Of a stretch of DNA of 64,000 bases, positions 50,893 through 64,000 are shown piece by piece (positions within the stretch are counted from its first letter, which is position 1; each line of letters starts with the position of its first letter). The stretch spans positions 620,001 to 684,000 of the forward strand of contig NW_002476319.1 in assembly GCF_000189635.1 (NCBI RefSeq). Reading direction: 5' to 3'. Under the pieces are notes generated by a model, which ran no database searches, was not told where the DNA came from, and worked only from the letters and a program-made list of their open reading frames with translations. The stretch is from Tetrahymena thermophila SB210. Taxonomy: Eukaryota; Ciliophora; Oligohymenophorea; Hymenostomatida; Tetrahymenidae. Made by a program: the position numbers and the translations under genes.

Positions 50893-51479
50893 TTATTTTT
50901 TTCATTTATTTAAAACATTTATAAAAGTTTATATTTATTACTAAATAACTAATTGTCTTAGTTATTTTCATAATAAAAATCAAATATTTACAAAATTAAA
51001 TTCAAAATGTATTTGATAGTATTTCAATATTTATAAATTTTTACTGATTGTTTAATTATTTTAGAATATTATTTTGAACGTAAAACTAAATTTAACAAGT
51101 TTTTTTTGTTTAAAAAAATTAAAAAAAACTCTTCTTTTTTAAGTAAGTAAGTAAATAACTAATTATTATTTTTCATGTTAAAATCTCTACTCATTAATAA
51201 ACTCCTAAATTTTTATTAGTTTTAAATAAAGAATATTATTGTCTCTTTAAATTGCTTAATTAAATACTAACAATCTTTTTCAAAAATATAAAGTCAATAA
51301 GAATTTGAATACCTTCAATTAACACTAAATTTTTATAAAAGCTGTATTTTCAACTAAATTTTAGAATTAAAAATAGGGTTTTAAAAATATTTATAAAGGC
51401 AAATATTATTCTAAGGCTTTTCTTAAGCTTTAAAAGCTCCAGATTTATTTTTTTATATAATTGATATTTTATTTGGAAT
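50893..51479. other. AT-rich intergenic spacer
   Basis: Separates tandem plus-strand genes. No exon was recognised. It presumably carries the VPS13-like promoter. Confidence 0.6.
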
Positions 51480-54400
51480 ATGCTTGGCAACATTATTGAA
51501 AAAATTCTAAAATCCTACCTTGGATAATATCTAGATGGTATTGAGAGAAAGTATATTCATGTTGGTATGTTTTCAGGAAAATTTAAAGTAGAAAATGTTC
51601 GTATCAAGCAGGAATTAATTGACTTACTTGAATGGCCTATTAAACTTCAATTTTCTTTTGTCGAAACATTCGAAGTTAATTTTTAAATTACAAATTTTCG
51701 CTCTAAGCCTTTTAGAATTGAAATGAGTAACATATTTATGATGGTTCAACCAAAGGAAAAGAGCGAATGGAATTTGCACACATTTAACACCTTGGCTTAT
51801 AAATAAAATTGGCTAGAATATTATATACAGCAGTTTATATAGGAATAAGCGAAATAGGAGCAGGCTAAGCAGCTTAAATAAGGAGAGGCAACAGGAATGA
51901 GTGGCTATATAGAGCGGCTGGCAGCTGTAGTAGTGGATAATATAGAAATTTGCATTAAAAATGTTCACCTAAGATTTGAGTCTCAAAATCCAGTATATGC
52001 TTGGGGAATAACTATAGGTAAAATTGAAGCATTTACTGTAAATAACGAATGGAAAGAAAAGACGTTCGTTGATAGAATGAATGCTAAAGACAGAGATAAG
52101 CCCATAAATAAGCTAGTTTAAATTAAAAACTTTGGATTTTACTGGGAAAACAGCTAGGCTGAAATGTTTGCTAATTAAAATTAAGATGTCATTGTAGAAA
52201 AAATGTATGAATATGTTATTTATTAAGCTTAAGCAGGTGCTTTTGATTATAAGAGAGGATTTAGTTCAACTCAATACATTGTTTGTTTCTCAGTTGACTT
52301 GAGATTAATAATGAATTTTGTAGTGCAGAAATGGGATATACCTGAATTCGATATGAAGATATCTTTCAACAATATTGATATTAAAATTAGTCATGAGTAG
52401 TTAAAGGTAAATAAATATATTAATTACTATAAAAAATAATTTATATCAATTTAATGTGTTTGTTTAAAATTATTGAGAAAAACAAACAAAAATTTATACC
52501 AATTCATTTTTATTTATGATATAAAGGATATGTTAATGCTAAGCACACTTCTAAGCAATTACTAGTATTGTATGAGAATAGAAAAAGATAAAGTTAAGAT
52601 AAAAACATCAAAACCAGATATTGAGCATTTCAAAAGGGTTACATCAAGCATCAGATAGATAAAAGCTGAAATTAGTAGCATAAGTTCACTGCTGGATGGG
52701 TTTAACAGAGCTAACTTGATAGATTTAAATAATTAATATACTTTAAATTTAGATTTAGTAAATAATTAAGTTGAGTAAATTAACTAAAATGAGTAATATA
52801 AGTTGATGGATAGAAATCAGTTAAAGTCTTAACTTGACTAAAAATAAGAAAAACTACAATTGCTTAAATAAGAACTCAATATGCTGAGGAATTAATATTG
52901 GAGATTCTGTTTTGACAAGGTACAACAATTTCTCATGGAAAAATATTATAAAGAGAGCTTAAAAAAAATAATGTCCTCTAAAATACCAACAGTACAGAAA
53001 TTGGTAAAAGAAAAGGATTTTCAAAAGATTTATCAATACAAAATTTTAGATTAAAAGCAAGTGAAATGGTAAATTAAGAATTTATGTTTTTTTACTTAAT
53101 TTACTTTTGAAATGTATATGGCGAACATTATTTTTGTTTTTGATGTTTAGGATTATTTTTAAGATTTATTATTGACTATATATAATTTAGGTACAAAAAG
53201 GCAATTTAAAAAAATGATTTAGAAGATTTGGTTAGATGGAGTAAAATAGAAAATATTGGATAAAAATCTACAGAAAAATCAAAAAAAGAAAAATAAAAGT
53301 CAAGTAGAGGCTTATTTGGTTTCTCAAAGTAAGTTGAAAGTGAGGAAGAAGAGGAGAAAAACTTTAATTTAGCTAGAAAATTTGACAAAGCTAAGTATTA
53401 AGAAGCAATAGATTAAGTAAGATTCATAAAAATATTTTTATTTTTAAAATGAAAATAAAAGAACAAACAATTCACTTATTTAACTAATTTTTAATGATTT
53501 AAATAAACAAATAAAATATTTAATTTTCTTACTGTTTTTATCTAAAAATTTTAGGCTTTTCCTATCAGAAATGCAAATGTGAGACCAAAAGAATACGTTT
53601 GGATGCAAATAGAAGTGAAAATATAATCTTGTACTATTTAAATTAGTGAGTTAATTGAAATAGAGCAAGGTAAACATCCAAAATATCATGATAGAAACAG
53701 CAAAATCAAGTAAATAGAAGAGGGCTTGCTAACTCAATATTATGATATTAGGTTTGAAATGCTTAAAAGAGATATAAATTTTGAAATATCTACAGAGCTA
53801 AGAGATTTGTAAATGTGCCTTTTTACTTAATAGCAGGATTCTCGTAACCAAGTGCTGGTGCCTATTCTCAAAAAAGTTGAAACAATCAGTCAAGATAAGA
53901 AACCTCTTGTTTATTTTAGGTTTGAAAAATAGCCAATAAATAAACCCAACACTTTTTTTGTTTTGAACTCTGAAATTTAACAAATAATATTTACTTATTA
54001 CCCTTAAAAGTTGTAAAGAATAATTAGTTGGCTAGATTATTAAACTTAATTTGTTAGTTAATCTTAGCAACATCATGAAATTTAATCTAACTAAGAAGAA
54101 TATGACCTTTCTATGCTTAAAAAAGAACAAAATATTGTTATGAGAGCACCAATTATTGTTATCCCCTTGAATTCTTAGAGCAGCAACGAAAGTGAGTGCT
54201 TAGTTATTAACTTTCAAGAATTAAAATTCTAGTCAATAGATGAATAAATTAGAAATAAAAATTCTATTTTTGCCAACAACAGTAATGTAGCAAATAATAA
54301 TTCTGGTAATAACATAATTAATAGTCCAAATTCTAAGAATTATGCATTCTCCAAAGCTTCTCCTAATTAGAACCCTCTGATCCATTCCCCATCCTTAGGA

Positions 54401-57400
54401 CCTAACAATTTGTTAGAAAGATAGCATTCAAAAACAATTATTGACAATCCACTTAAAAAAAATACCATAAATAACAGTTAGAAATCTAATAAACTAGATC
54501 CAGGCGTAGAAATATTTTATGAATACTATAAAGTTGAAGCAACAGGAATTACCATTTCTTACTTTTCATCAATAAATCATCTGAATAATCACCTACGCTT
54601 TAAAAATTCGACTAAATATAATGAGATTGTCAACAATCCAATAAGAAAAAAAGGAGTAAAAATTTTATTTCTTTTTATAAATTCAAAATCTAATTTTTAA
54701 ATTTCTAATAGGTAATTCATGATATTGTTGAAAAATTTAATTATTCCATGGAATTAGGATTGTTGAATCAATATTTCAAAGGCTTATTTCCTCAAATGCC
54801 AAACACGACAATGAAGAGCGAAATATCAAATATCACTCTTAACCTTACTTCATACCTTTACTTTACTCTAAATAAAATATCAGATCTGTTTAAAATGGAA
54901 GATGATATCACAAAGGTTTAGGAGTTTCTCTAGCTTGATAAAGAGATTTTGATTAAATTTTCTTAAGAAAAGGGCTATTTGATGAAAAGAGGAGACACTT
55001 TTAAATCATGGGCAAACTACTATGTTATATTTTCAGGAAATTTTCTTTATTTCTTTAATAACAGGAATGATGATTACTACACCTACCACATATATTTTAA
55101 AAATGCTATCATTAAAGTAGACATTAAAAATCTATTCTAAAATTACATTTTTAATTTTAAATAAATAAATAAACAAATAGGCTGAATCCAGTTTGGATAT
55201 CGGAGTTCCTTTTTGCATAAAATTGATAGTTAAAAATAAAGAAATTTATTTAGCAGCTAATAATAGTTAAGAATATAGAAAATGGATGAGAGTGCTTACA
55301 AAATACTAAGGAATTATCAACTAAGAGAAAGAGAAAAAGAAGAAACTTCAGCGTGATAAGCTAGATTTCGAAAGTGACCAGTTTCCAAATAATTAAAACA
55401 CACAAAATTAACAAGAAAACAGCAACCAAATTTAAAATAAACTTGAAATAAAATTAAACATATAAAAGTTCAATATTCAAATCCATCAAGATTTCAAAAA
55501 GCAATCATCATTAATAGCAAAAAATCACTAAGAGAATGATACTTCTTAATGGATGGATATTAATATTGATCTTATTAATTTAGATTTTACGAGTAAGACT
55601 TCTGAAACTAATTTGAAGATTAAACTAGGAAGTTTAAAAGCCATAGATTTTATTCATTTATACCCTCAAGGATTTATAGAAAGCTTAATTTAAAGCTATC
55701 CTTTTATAGAAGAGTAAAATTCACAATTGTTCAAAACAGATTTTCATTCATTTTAATACTAATTAGCAAAAACAAAAAGTTTTAAAAAAATCTAATGGAA
55801 TTCGAATTCACTCAAAGAAATTCTAAGCACCCAAGCTTCAATAATATAGGTTATTTTATTTAATATTTTTCTATAAAGTTTAATAATGAATGCAATTTTT
55901 ATTGATTAGAAATGGATATTAAAGCTTCAATAGGATCACTATTTTTGAATTGGAAACCTGATACATTCAAAAGAATACTACAATTTTTTAACTCGCAGCA
56001 GTAAGAAGAGCAAAATTATTAGAAAGATCGCAAAGAATAGAGTGTCTAATAAAATTAGCAAAAAACTCATCAATCTTATGCATATAAAGATATATAGTCT
56101 TTTGATAATCATAATGATATTCAAGAAAGTAAATACAAATAATCGATGATGAATAAACCTAAAAACGTTGTCACCAATTCAAGATTAGCTAGTACCCAAA
56201 AGAGTGTAAAAAGTAAATTTAACACAAATACTATTGAAGAAGAAGAACAAACTATTTCTGGTTCCTACGCAGGTGGATCAAAAGCTTAAATTATTTTACC
56301 TGAGGAAAACAAGAATAAACAATCAATGAAAATAAATATAAATACATAATTTGAAGAATTGCAAGTGATCCTTATTCATAGAACATCAGATATCAAAAAT
56401 AATGATGGGCTGCATCAGTTTACTGCTTTAGCAAGAGTATAGATTTATTATGTTTCTAATTAATATTGTTTTAATAAACATTTTTTTCGTGTTAAAGATT
56501 GATATAATCTAAGGGAATTTGTAGGGAAGATTTTACCCTCAAGAAAAGTATTTAGATGCGAATCTGGGTGATTTATAAGTTATCGACTTAACAAGATATC
56601 CTGATACATAAATAATATACAATTAATTTAGTATAGAAGGATTGAAAATATTTGGTAGAGATGATAATGTGGCTGGTGATGTGATTAAAATTTAATTTGT
56701 TAGTTATGATGATGGGTAAAACGGAATTGAAAACAAATATACTTTGGAAAACATATATAGTGTAATAGATATTAAAATAAATTAGTTGTACCTTGTTTAC
56801 TTCTAAAAGCCCTTTCTACGTTTAGTAAACTACTGGTAGCAGTAATTAATAGCTGTGCTAACTAACAAATATAATACTGACTCAGAGTTAGAAGAGAATA
56901 AAAATAATTCAAAAGATCTTCTTTCATAACTTCGAAACCCTAAATTTATTAATTACATGATAACAATTGATAAACCAAAAATAGTACTAAAATCTACTCC
57001 TTAAACTAATGAATGGATAGAATTAAATTTAGGTTCAATCACAATTCAAAACTCAAATTATTAGAAAAAGATAAAAGAGTTAGAAAATGATCGTAAGATT
57101 AATTTTATGTGGTGTGAAAAAATTCAAATCGAATGTAGCGAAATGTCAGTGTTTATGAAATATTCTACCCAAGAGATTAGAGTTTCTGATAACATTCACT
57201 TTAATCTCGAGATCGAGACATATCCTTTCTTCACTTATTACTCTTAATATTTTAAAAATAAAACAGGTAAATTAAACAATTTTTTCTTAATTGATTTAGT
57301 AAATAATTTAAAAATATATTTTAATTATTCAACATAATTATTTAAATATTTTTGATTTTAAAAAGCAACAAAGTATTTTTTTTAATCAAATAAGTACAAA

Positions 57401-60400
57401 TATTAGTAGATTTCTTATTATTACCAAAAAAAAATTTATTTAATGATAAATTCTAAAATAAAATAATGGTTAACTGTGTTTAAAAGAAAGTGTAATCACA
57501 AACCTAAAAAAAAATGGATAATGTTGCATTAGAAATTTTTTAATAACATTTGATTTATTGATAGAATTATTTAAATTAAATAATCAAAAAAGCTCATATA
57601 AATTTAGTAAATTAATTTGTAAAAGTATTATTGAGGGGAAATTTTTATGTCGAGTTTTAAAAATTTTTTCAATCATATTTGTAAAAAAATTGGACAAATC
57701 TGTCAGTTAAATTTTTTAAAATATCTTAAACCCCCATTTTCACTTAAAATAATGAAAATTTATTTATTTTTTCTAAAAATAAAAATTACTTAAACTCTGC
57801 TTTTTATTTAATAAGTTAAATTATAAAAAATAAATAGATCTAACGAACCAAATAGAGATTTTAGGAAGATCAACTTTAATTAATCTAAAAATATCAAAGC
57901 ATTAATACTAAACAATAATGAATATCTTAAATTAAAATTTAAATTTTGATGATGGGTACGATAAATATTTCATCTTCAACTATGAAGTAAGAAAATAGTA
58001 GAGTAGTAAAGTACAAACTTACATTTAGCTAGATTTTTCAGAAATATCTTTGTATCTTTAAGATTAGAATTCCAAAAAAGATGTTAACGAAGGCTTAATT
58101 TCATTCTATTTTTAAGAAACAGGTAATTAAGAGAATTGCAACTCTTTTAAGCTTAGCATTTAAGATGCAAAATTTATTTACATTTCAGAAGTTAGTGATT
58201 ATTTTGAAATTGAATTTCATGGAAAGCATTTATTTGGGTCATATTTTTTAAATAAAAATGAAATTTTCTTGGGAGATCCAGTTTAGGAAGACACTTAAAT
58301 AGGGTTTTTAGGTGATCTCGGTCCTATTAAATAAAATGGTAAGCCAACAGATGAAAAGAAGAAGAAAAATTTAAGAGAAGAAACTAGAAGAGGAACTACC
58401 TCAAGCATGAGAAATATGATGAAATCATCATTTGTTTCTAGATAATCTATTTCTAACAATGTTGATTTAAACTATTCAGAAGAATAAACAATACAAGAAT
58501 ATTTGTAATAAGTTAAAGCTTCAGTTTCTATGATATTCTACAAAGAAGGAAGTACAAAAATGAGAATAACACTTGCTAACTCAAAGCTATTAATAAACTC
58601 ATATGTTATATTTTCTATTCTCAACTTTATAAAAACAGATGAAATTTAAGAATAAAGCAAGAGTGCAAGCAAACAAAGTAAATAAAATAAAATTTTATTT
58701 AATATTTAAAACTTTTTTTAATTTAGAAAAAAAGAACAAATAACCAGCACCATTTACAATAGATCTGAAAACTAAAAATATTTTAATTGGTGTGTAGAGT
58801 GATCCTAAAGAAAAATAAATCATCGTACTTTCAGGTAAAATTTTTGTCGTTTTAACTTTAACTAATTAATAAGAATGAATCAATTAGGTACTGTGAAAGT
58901 GCTCTATGAAAAAGACACTCTAAATACCAATCACATTGATTACCATAACGAATAAGAAGGTGTAGAAGATAGAGAAGAAGATGAATCTATTGCTCATTTG
59001 TCTAACTATTAGATGGAATAACTTCAGAATACATCACTTAAGATAAGTGCTAAGAAACTGGAAGTATCAAACATACAAGTTAAGGATTTATATGAAAAAA
59101 GCAGCTAAATCTAACTTAAAAAGAGAAATATCATGAAACCAACTGAATTTAGATTGATTCATTCGCAATTTTCTTGCGATTGCTAAGAAGAAGTTAAATT
59201 AATATAAAACACTAAGTTTTTTATTGGTAAAGCAAACTGTCATTTATCTTACAAAGTAAATTATCAAGCTTTTAAATTAAAATAATAACAAAATTTTGTT
59301 GTTTTTAAATAGGATTTAGATCTTCTCTACACAACACTTAAGTTTCAAAAAGCTCTTAAGGAAAATGCAAAGTAGTATCTTGGTTATTTCGATAATTTAG
59401 TTAATAATAAAGATAATGAATCTGAGATTATTAGTATTGGTAGTATCGCTTAGAAAGTGAATAACACCTTTTAACCACAACCTTAAATAATCACATCCGA
59501 AATGGTTGATTCAAATAACAGAAGCTACTAAGTAGATGATGCATAATTAAGCTTAGCTGCTGCTGCTAAAAGAACAAACTTCACTAAAAAGCAAACTATT
59601 TTCATGGAAAAGTTAAATGATAATAAATTACAGCCTATAAATTAGAATTCTTCTCAAATTATAAAGAGCCAAAAAATAAATTCTAATAATATCATTAGTG
59701 GAGCTTCAATAGTAAATGTGAACAGAACTTTCAACTAAAATGGCCAATCAAAAAAATAAACTTCTGGAGTAATTTTTTCTATTTTAAAAATAATCAAATA
59801 AATTTATCAATTTTATTTTAGGAGAATTCTCAGCTATCCAAGTCACAACTAAGTAAAAAAAATGATAAGCCCATCTAAAACTTCAGATTAATTGTAGAGT
59901 CTGTAGAAGTCCTTATTATAAATGATTTAAATTAGTCATTTATACCAATGATGCACTTAAATTTTTAGCTTTTTCCTGAAATATTGTACACTTTAGAGAA
60001 TGGTCTTGGAAAGGTAGAAGGCGTTTGTATTTTTGAGATAGAGTATTTCAATCCCTCAGTAGGTAAAATGGAACCTATAATAGAAGAAGCAAGTTTTAAA
60101 ATGATGTATATATTTAATGAGGAAAAAAACTAAAAAATCTTAGATATAGAGCAAAATTAGAATGATAAGTTTGGAATAAAGCCACTAATAAACATGAATA
60201 TTTCTGATAGAATGATTGCAGTCTTATATAAAAGCTTTAAGTATTGGAGAAAGAGATTTCAATAGAATTCGTAGAAAATAAATATGGATAACCATCAAGC
60301 TGAAATACCATTTAACTTTGAACAGTCTATGATAAATAGCTTAGCAATTAATCCAAGCAATTTCTTCCACAGACAATAAACTAAATTTATCACTTCAAGT

Positions 60401-63400
60401 GCTGAAAATCATTAATAAAAAGAATATGTTACTCTTTTTTCATTCTATAACATGACAGGCTATACAATCATAGTCAAAAAATTACAACAAGACTAAAAAG
60501 GTAAACTCACATTTATAAATAATTTATTTTTATAATTAATTAAACAAAAAATTTATTAGTAAAATGAATTTTGCAAAAATAATTTATTATTAATAAAATG
60601 AATAATTTAGCAAATATTTGTTATTAATAAAATAAATTTAATATAAAATTTTTAACAATTTAAGTTGATTTTAAAATAAAATTAACTAAAGGAAGAAATA
60701 AATACACAAAAATTTTTCATACTAATTTTATTGGATTTATGGATCTATATTAAAGAGTATAATTTAAAAATATTACTTAGCTTAAACAATTAGAATCGAA
60801 TCTGGATAAACACTAAATTTTTAGATAGAATCAGATCAAGAGAACTTTGCTAAAACATTTGAATCACATTATTCTGTTATGGTTTAATTTGAAACTAGAG
60901 GATACTAAACATTTTATATTTATGATATAAAATCTGATAGAGAAAGGCAAGATGTGTATCTCTGGTAATAAAAAAGAATTCAGGATGAGAATTTTGGAGA
61001 TATCAGCTATTTAGAAGAAAAGCAAAAAGAAGAAATCGAAAACAATAAAATTATTTAATAAAATTTTAACAAGCAATATATAGACAATTACACCTTCAAG
61101 AAATACCAGCACCACTTCTTTTTATCTTAAATTGAATTGGTTGATGTTAGAAAAACTATTATTTTAAGTTCTTGTTATGTTATTTAAAATTTTTTGCAAT
61201 TCAAAGTCAAGGTATTTATTTTTTGATTTGATTTATTTTATTCTCTGTTTTTTGGTAAAATCATAATTAAAAATTTTATTTATTACTTTTAGGTCAAGTT
61301 AGAAAATAAAAATGTTGGAAGCTTCTCGTTTGAAATAAAACCTAAAAAAATTGGAGCCATCCCATTAGAGTTTATGGATGAATTAACTTATATTTCTATT
61401 TAAGGAAACCCAAAAAATAATTGTAAAGCATTTTGATTTTTTTATTTTACTTTTAAAATAAGAATTAATTATTTTAATATAGAGAGTATTTCAGAGTACA
61501 GCAGACCTTAAAGCTTGATCGAATTATACTAATTGGGTTTTAACTAGTCGAAAGAAATTTATCATCACCCAATGGTTTGTCTAGTTAGAAAATAATATGA
61601 TACTGTTATGAAAGACAGAGTTATACTTGTCTTCGATACACTTATAACTTTCTAAAATTTATTACCTCTGCCTTTAAATATAAGTATTCAGTATTTAAAA
61701 ACTGAATAATCTAGGATTACGCAAATAGAAAATGCTAGAAGAATGTTTGATTAGGAATAACACCGTTACTCAACAGGAGATTAAATAAACTTGCTTCCTT
61801 AATAATTGTATTAAGAGAATTATGCTTCATATTCTTCTCAGATAGATATAAAGGCTTGGGTTGTTGGTTTCTTTAAGAGCTAATCATTCCTTGTTTACTA
61901 AAGAGGAGCTAAAGAGAATACTTATCCAAGATAGCTAATTATTAAAGATTCAAAAGAAAAAGTAGCATTATTTTCTGGAGATATTTATTTATTTATTTAT
62001 TATTTTTAATCAAAGGAATAAATAATCAACATTGAGAGAGAGTTTGATGGAGGAAGTGTGAGAATAAAATTTTATTGCAAAATGTGTATTATAAACACAA
62101 CAGGTTTGGATCTGATTGTTTATAGAGTTGATGGATAAAAATACGATATAATTTAGGGACAATAGAATGAAATGCTGAAACTTGAAGAATCTAACAATTC
62201 AAATCACTATTTCGCTAATGTTGACTAATCGTCTCAGCATTCTGAATAATCATTTTTATCAAATAAGCTCAAAAAATAGAAATCATTATTTGAGAACTAT
62301 TAAATAGAATAAGAGTCAATTTAGGAAGACTAAGTAAATGAAGATAGTATGATTCATTAACATTCAAAATATGATCAATTTTTCCATAGAGTCATACTTT
62401 TAAATGAAACAGATGAGAAGCTTGCTCTTTCTTTCAAATAAATAGAATTCATTTAAAAAAAGACAGAGAAAAACATAGACGAAAATTTGTTTATTCAGTT
62501 TTCTGTTAAGAGTATAAATATAAAGGAATAAGATTTCATCGATTTGAAAATAATGACTCCAGATCAGGCAAATTATTAGTCTTAATAAAATTTAAATTAA
62601 AATTAGAAGCAAGTTTTCTAGTATGATTTAGCTCTTAAGTTTAATTAACACAAACTCAACAACACTAGCTTATACACAAAAATTCTTACCATAATACCAA
62701 AAATTGTTATTGTTAATAAATCTACCATAAACTTTTAAGTAAGAAAATATTTATTTTTTCTTAAATATTAAAATTACCTTTTTATTAAATAGATCAAATA
62801 GTTTGGGACAGAATCAACTTATATACTTCCTACTAAAAAGAGAATAATTTAAAAATGGGAACATAATGCAAAACAAACCTTGCAAATAAGGCCTAATGAT
62901 AAATATGAATGGTCAGGAGAAATAGCTGTTGAATTTATAAAAACTTACCACTTTTACTGCCATAAAAAAATTGATTCTTAATCTGAAACAGAAAAAAACT
63001 ATGATGATTATATATTTATGAATGCTTCAGTTGAGTAAGGAGGACCAATAACATATGTTATGATAAGGGATGTATAAGAAGATAATATACCTTATCTTTT
63101 TATAAATAATTGTTCTGAAATTTTGATAAAAATAAAATAGCTAAATAAAGAAGCAGTTCCATAAACCTCTAAATAAAATTTATCTCAACCTAAGTTGTCA
63201 CATTTTTCTAATAGTTAGATTAAAAAGTCAACATATTTACCTTTTGATAAAAAAAAGAATTAATTTAATAAATTTATAATTTATCCAAATAAGAATACAA
63301 ATTTTGCATGGTAAAATCCTTGCTAGGAGAGCAAAGTACAAGTCAAGTAAAATAGTTGATTAATTTGCTATCAACTTAATAAATATTTTATTTTTAATAA

Positions 63401-64000
63401 AAAAGGTTTTATTTATTTAACAAAGACGAAAAGCTAAAAGTTTAACCTATCATAATAGATCTACAGAGCATTAACTTCGAAGACCACATAGTTTGTGAAC
63501 TAGTGTATGGAAATAGGATTATGAGGATTTAATAAAATACAAGCTTTAAAGGAATGACAAGAATTATTACATTCTCAGAATTTTTTGGGAACTTCACAAA
63601 CCCAAAAAATAAATCTATTAATATAATGCCATTTACTTAATCAGTGATTTAAAGCATAGATTAAAATTAAAGCATGCTAAATTCATAAGATGAAATTAAT
63701 TCTATGGACTAAATAGGAGAGGGAGGTTTCTCTTTGAACCTCAAGATTAGGGAAATAGGAGTTTCCTTTATAGCTAATCATGGTGGAAAGAACAAAGAAT
63801 TAAATTATATCCTTTTCAAAAACATAGAAACTTCTTTTATCTAAAACAAAGACATTAGAGATATATCTTTAAATATCAAATATTTTCAAATAGACAACAA
63901 TACAGACTAGGATTCTATTACACCAATTAATGTCACACCCCAGTTATACAGGTCTATCATGGAAAACGATGAAAATAAAGTTTTTTGCTTTAAAATGAAA
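51480..64000 (+). CDS. VPS13-like: VPS13-family bridge-type lipid-transfer protein with internal PH domain (3' partial)
   Basis: Starts at ATG 51480 and runs past base 64000. Exon 1 (51480-52406) encodes a chorein_N domain: LGNIIEKILKSYLGQYL, GMFSGKFKVENVRIKQE, IQEQAKQEQAKQ and NIEICIKNVHLRFES, the usual VPS13 opening. Many short introns follow. A PH domain is embedded at ~54970-55310 (GYLMKRGDTFKSWANYY, FCIKLIVKNKEIYLAA, final Trp in EYRKWMRVL). Typical VPS13 wording recurs after a 571-nt intron (57267-57837): NILNQNLNFDDGYDKYF. Around 61540-62560 repeats such as NLLPLPLNISIQYL and NTTGLDLIVYRVDG indicate the VAB/SHR-BD adaptor-binding region. VPS13 proteins form a hydrophobic groove that moves phospholipids in bulk at membrane contact sites. 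At least 2,900 residues are encoded here. The C-terminal ATG2_C and PH-like parts lie beyond the window. Confidence 0.92.
57267..57837 (+). other. Unusually long (571-nt) intron of the VPS13-like gene
   Basis: Donor ACAG|GTAAAT after 57266 and acceptor AAATAG before 57838 join a clean VPS13 frame in phase 1. Every other intron placed in the window is 43-244 nt. It contains a C-rich patch (ACCCCC near 57730) but no recognised coding or structured RNA element. Confidence 0.75.

Noticed and set aside
57838-57960. Apparent frameshift just after the long VPS13 intron
   Set aside because: A different frame looked coding at first, but the phase-1 joined frame gives typical VPS13 sequence with no shift.
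1-64000. Standard-code ORFs of 60-170 codons on either strand
   Set aside because: Almost all are pieces or off-frame shadows of the ciliate-code genes, since TAA and TAG are sense codons here.
1-64000. tRNA, rRNA, snRNA, CRISPR array, transposase and telomere repeats
   Set aside because: Looked for by eye (for example GTTCGA-type B boxes, regularly spaced repeats, GGGGTT runs) and not found.

Overview
This window is AT-rich nuclear DNA (roughly 75-80% A+T) from a ciliate, most likely a Tetrahymena-like oligohymenophorean macronuclear chromosome. The main evidence is the genetic code. Long reading frames appear only when TAA and TAG are read as glutamine and TGA is the only stop. Read that way, conserved proteins emerge (kinesin-2, a CDK, LSm2, VPS13, an RCR-type E3 ligase), split by short GT...AG introns, mostly 43-160 nt, that are almost pure A+T. 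Under the standard code almost nothing conserved is visible. No tRNA, rRNA, CRISPR array, transposase or telomere repeat was found.

Layout. 1-99: last exon of an unknown gene (+). 1354-5313: large intronless S/N/Q-rich protein (+). 6406-9545: 9-exon leucine-rich-repeat protein (-). 12501-13622: intronless protein with the codon bias of a highly expressed gene (+). 15098-18941: large leucine-rich hypothetical protein (+). 20079-22100: protein kinase with a TPR tail (+). 23084-24613: CFAP97/hemingway-like protein (+). 25726-26175: LSm2 (+). 26714-28204: cyclin-dependent kinase (+). 29658-30507: small acidic protein (-). 31469-34373: kinesin-2 (-). 35176-37260: U2AF-large-subunit-like splicing factor (-). 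38165-42539: second kinase with a TPR tail (+). 43299-45651: compact RING-Cys-relay E3 ligase (+). 46114-46716: SOSS-B/NABP-like ssDNA-binding protein (-). 47071-50892: XK-related membrane domain joined to a coiled coil and leucine-rich repeats (+). 51480-64000: VPS13-like bridge lipid-transfer protein, running off the window (+).

The genes are independent transcription units on both strands, separated by AT-rich spacers of 0.35-3 kb, and no operon-like linkage is evident. Themes are RNA processing (LSm2, U2AF), cilia and microtubules (kinesin-2, CFAP97-like), signalling (CDK, two kinase-TPR proteins), ubiquitin ligation, genome maintenance (SOSS-B) and membrane lipid handling (XK-related protein next to VPS13, both lipid-scrambling or lipid-transfer families). 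The most unusual items are: a 694-residue protein with the whole MYCBP2-type RING-Cys-relay catalytic centre behind an RBR-like RING/IBR module; an XKR-coiled coil-LRR protein whose repeats are encoded one per exon, all in phase 2; and a U2AF-like protein that appears to lack RRM2. All exon models were made by eye from reading-frame continuity and GT/AG phase.
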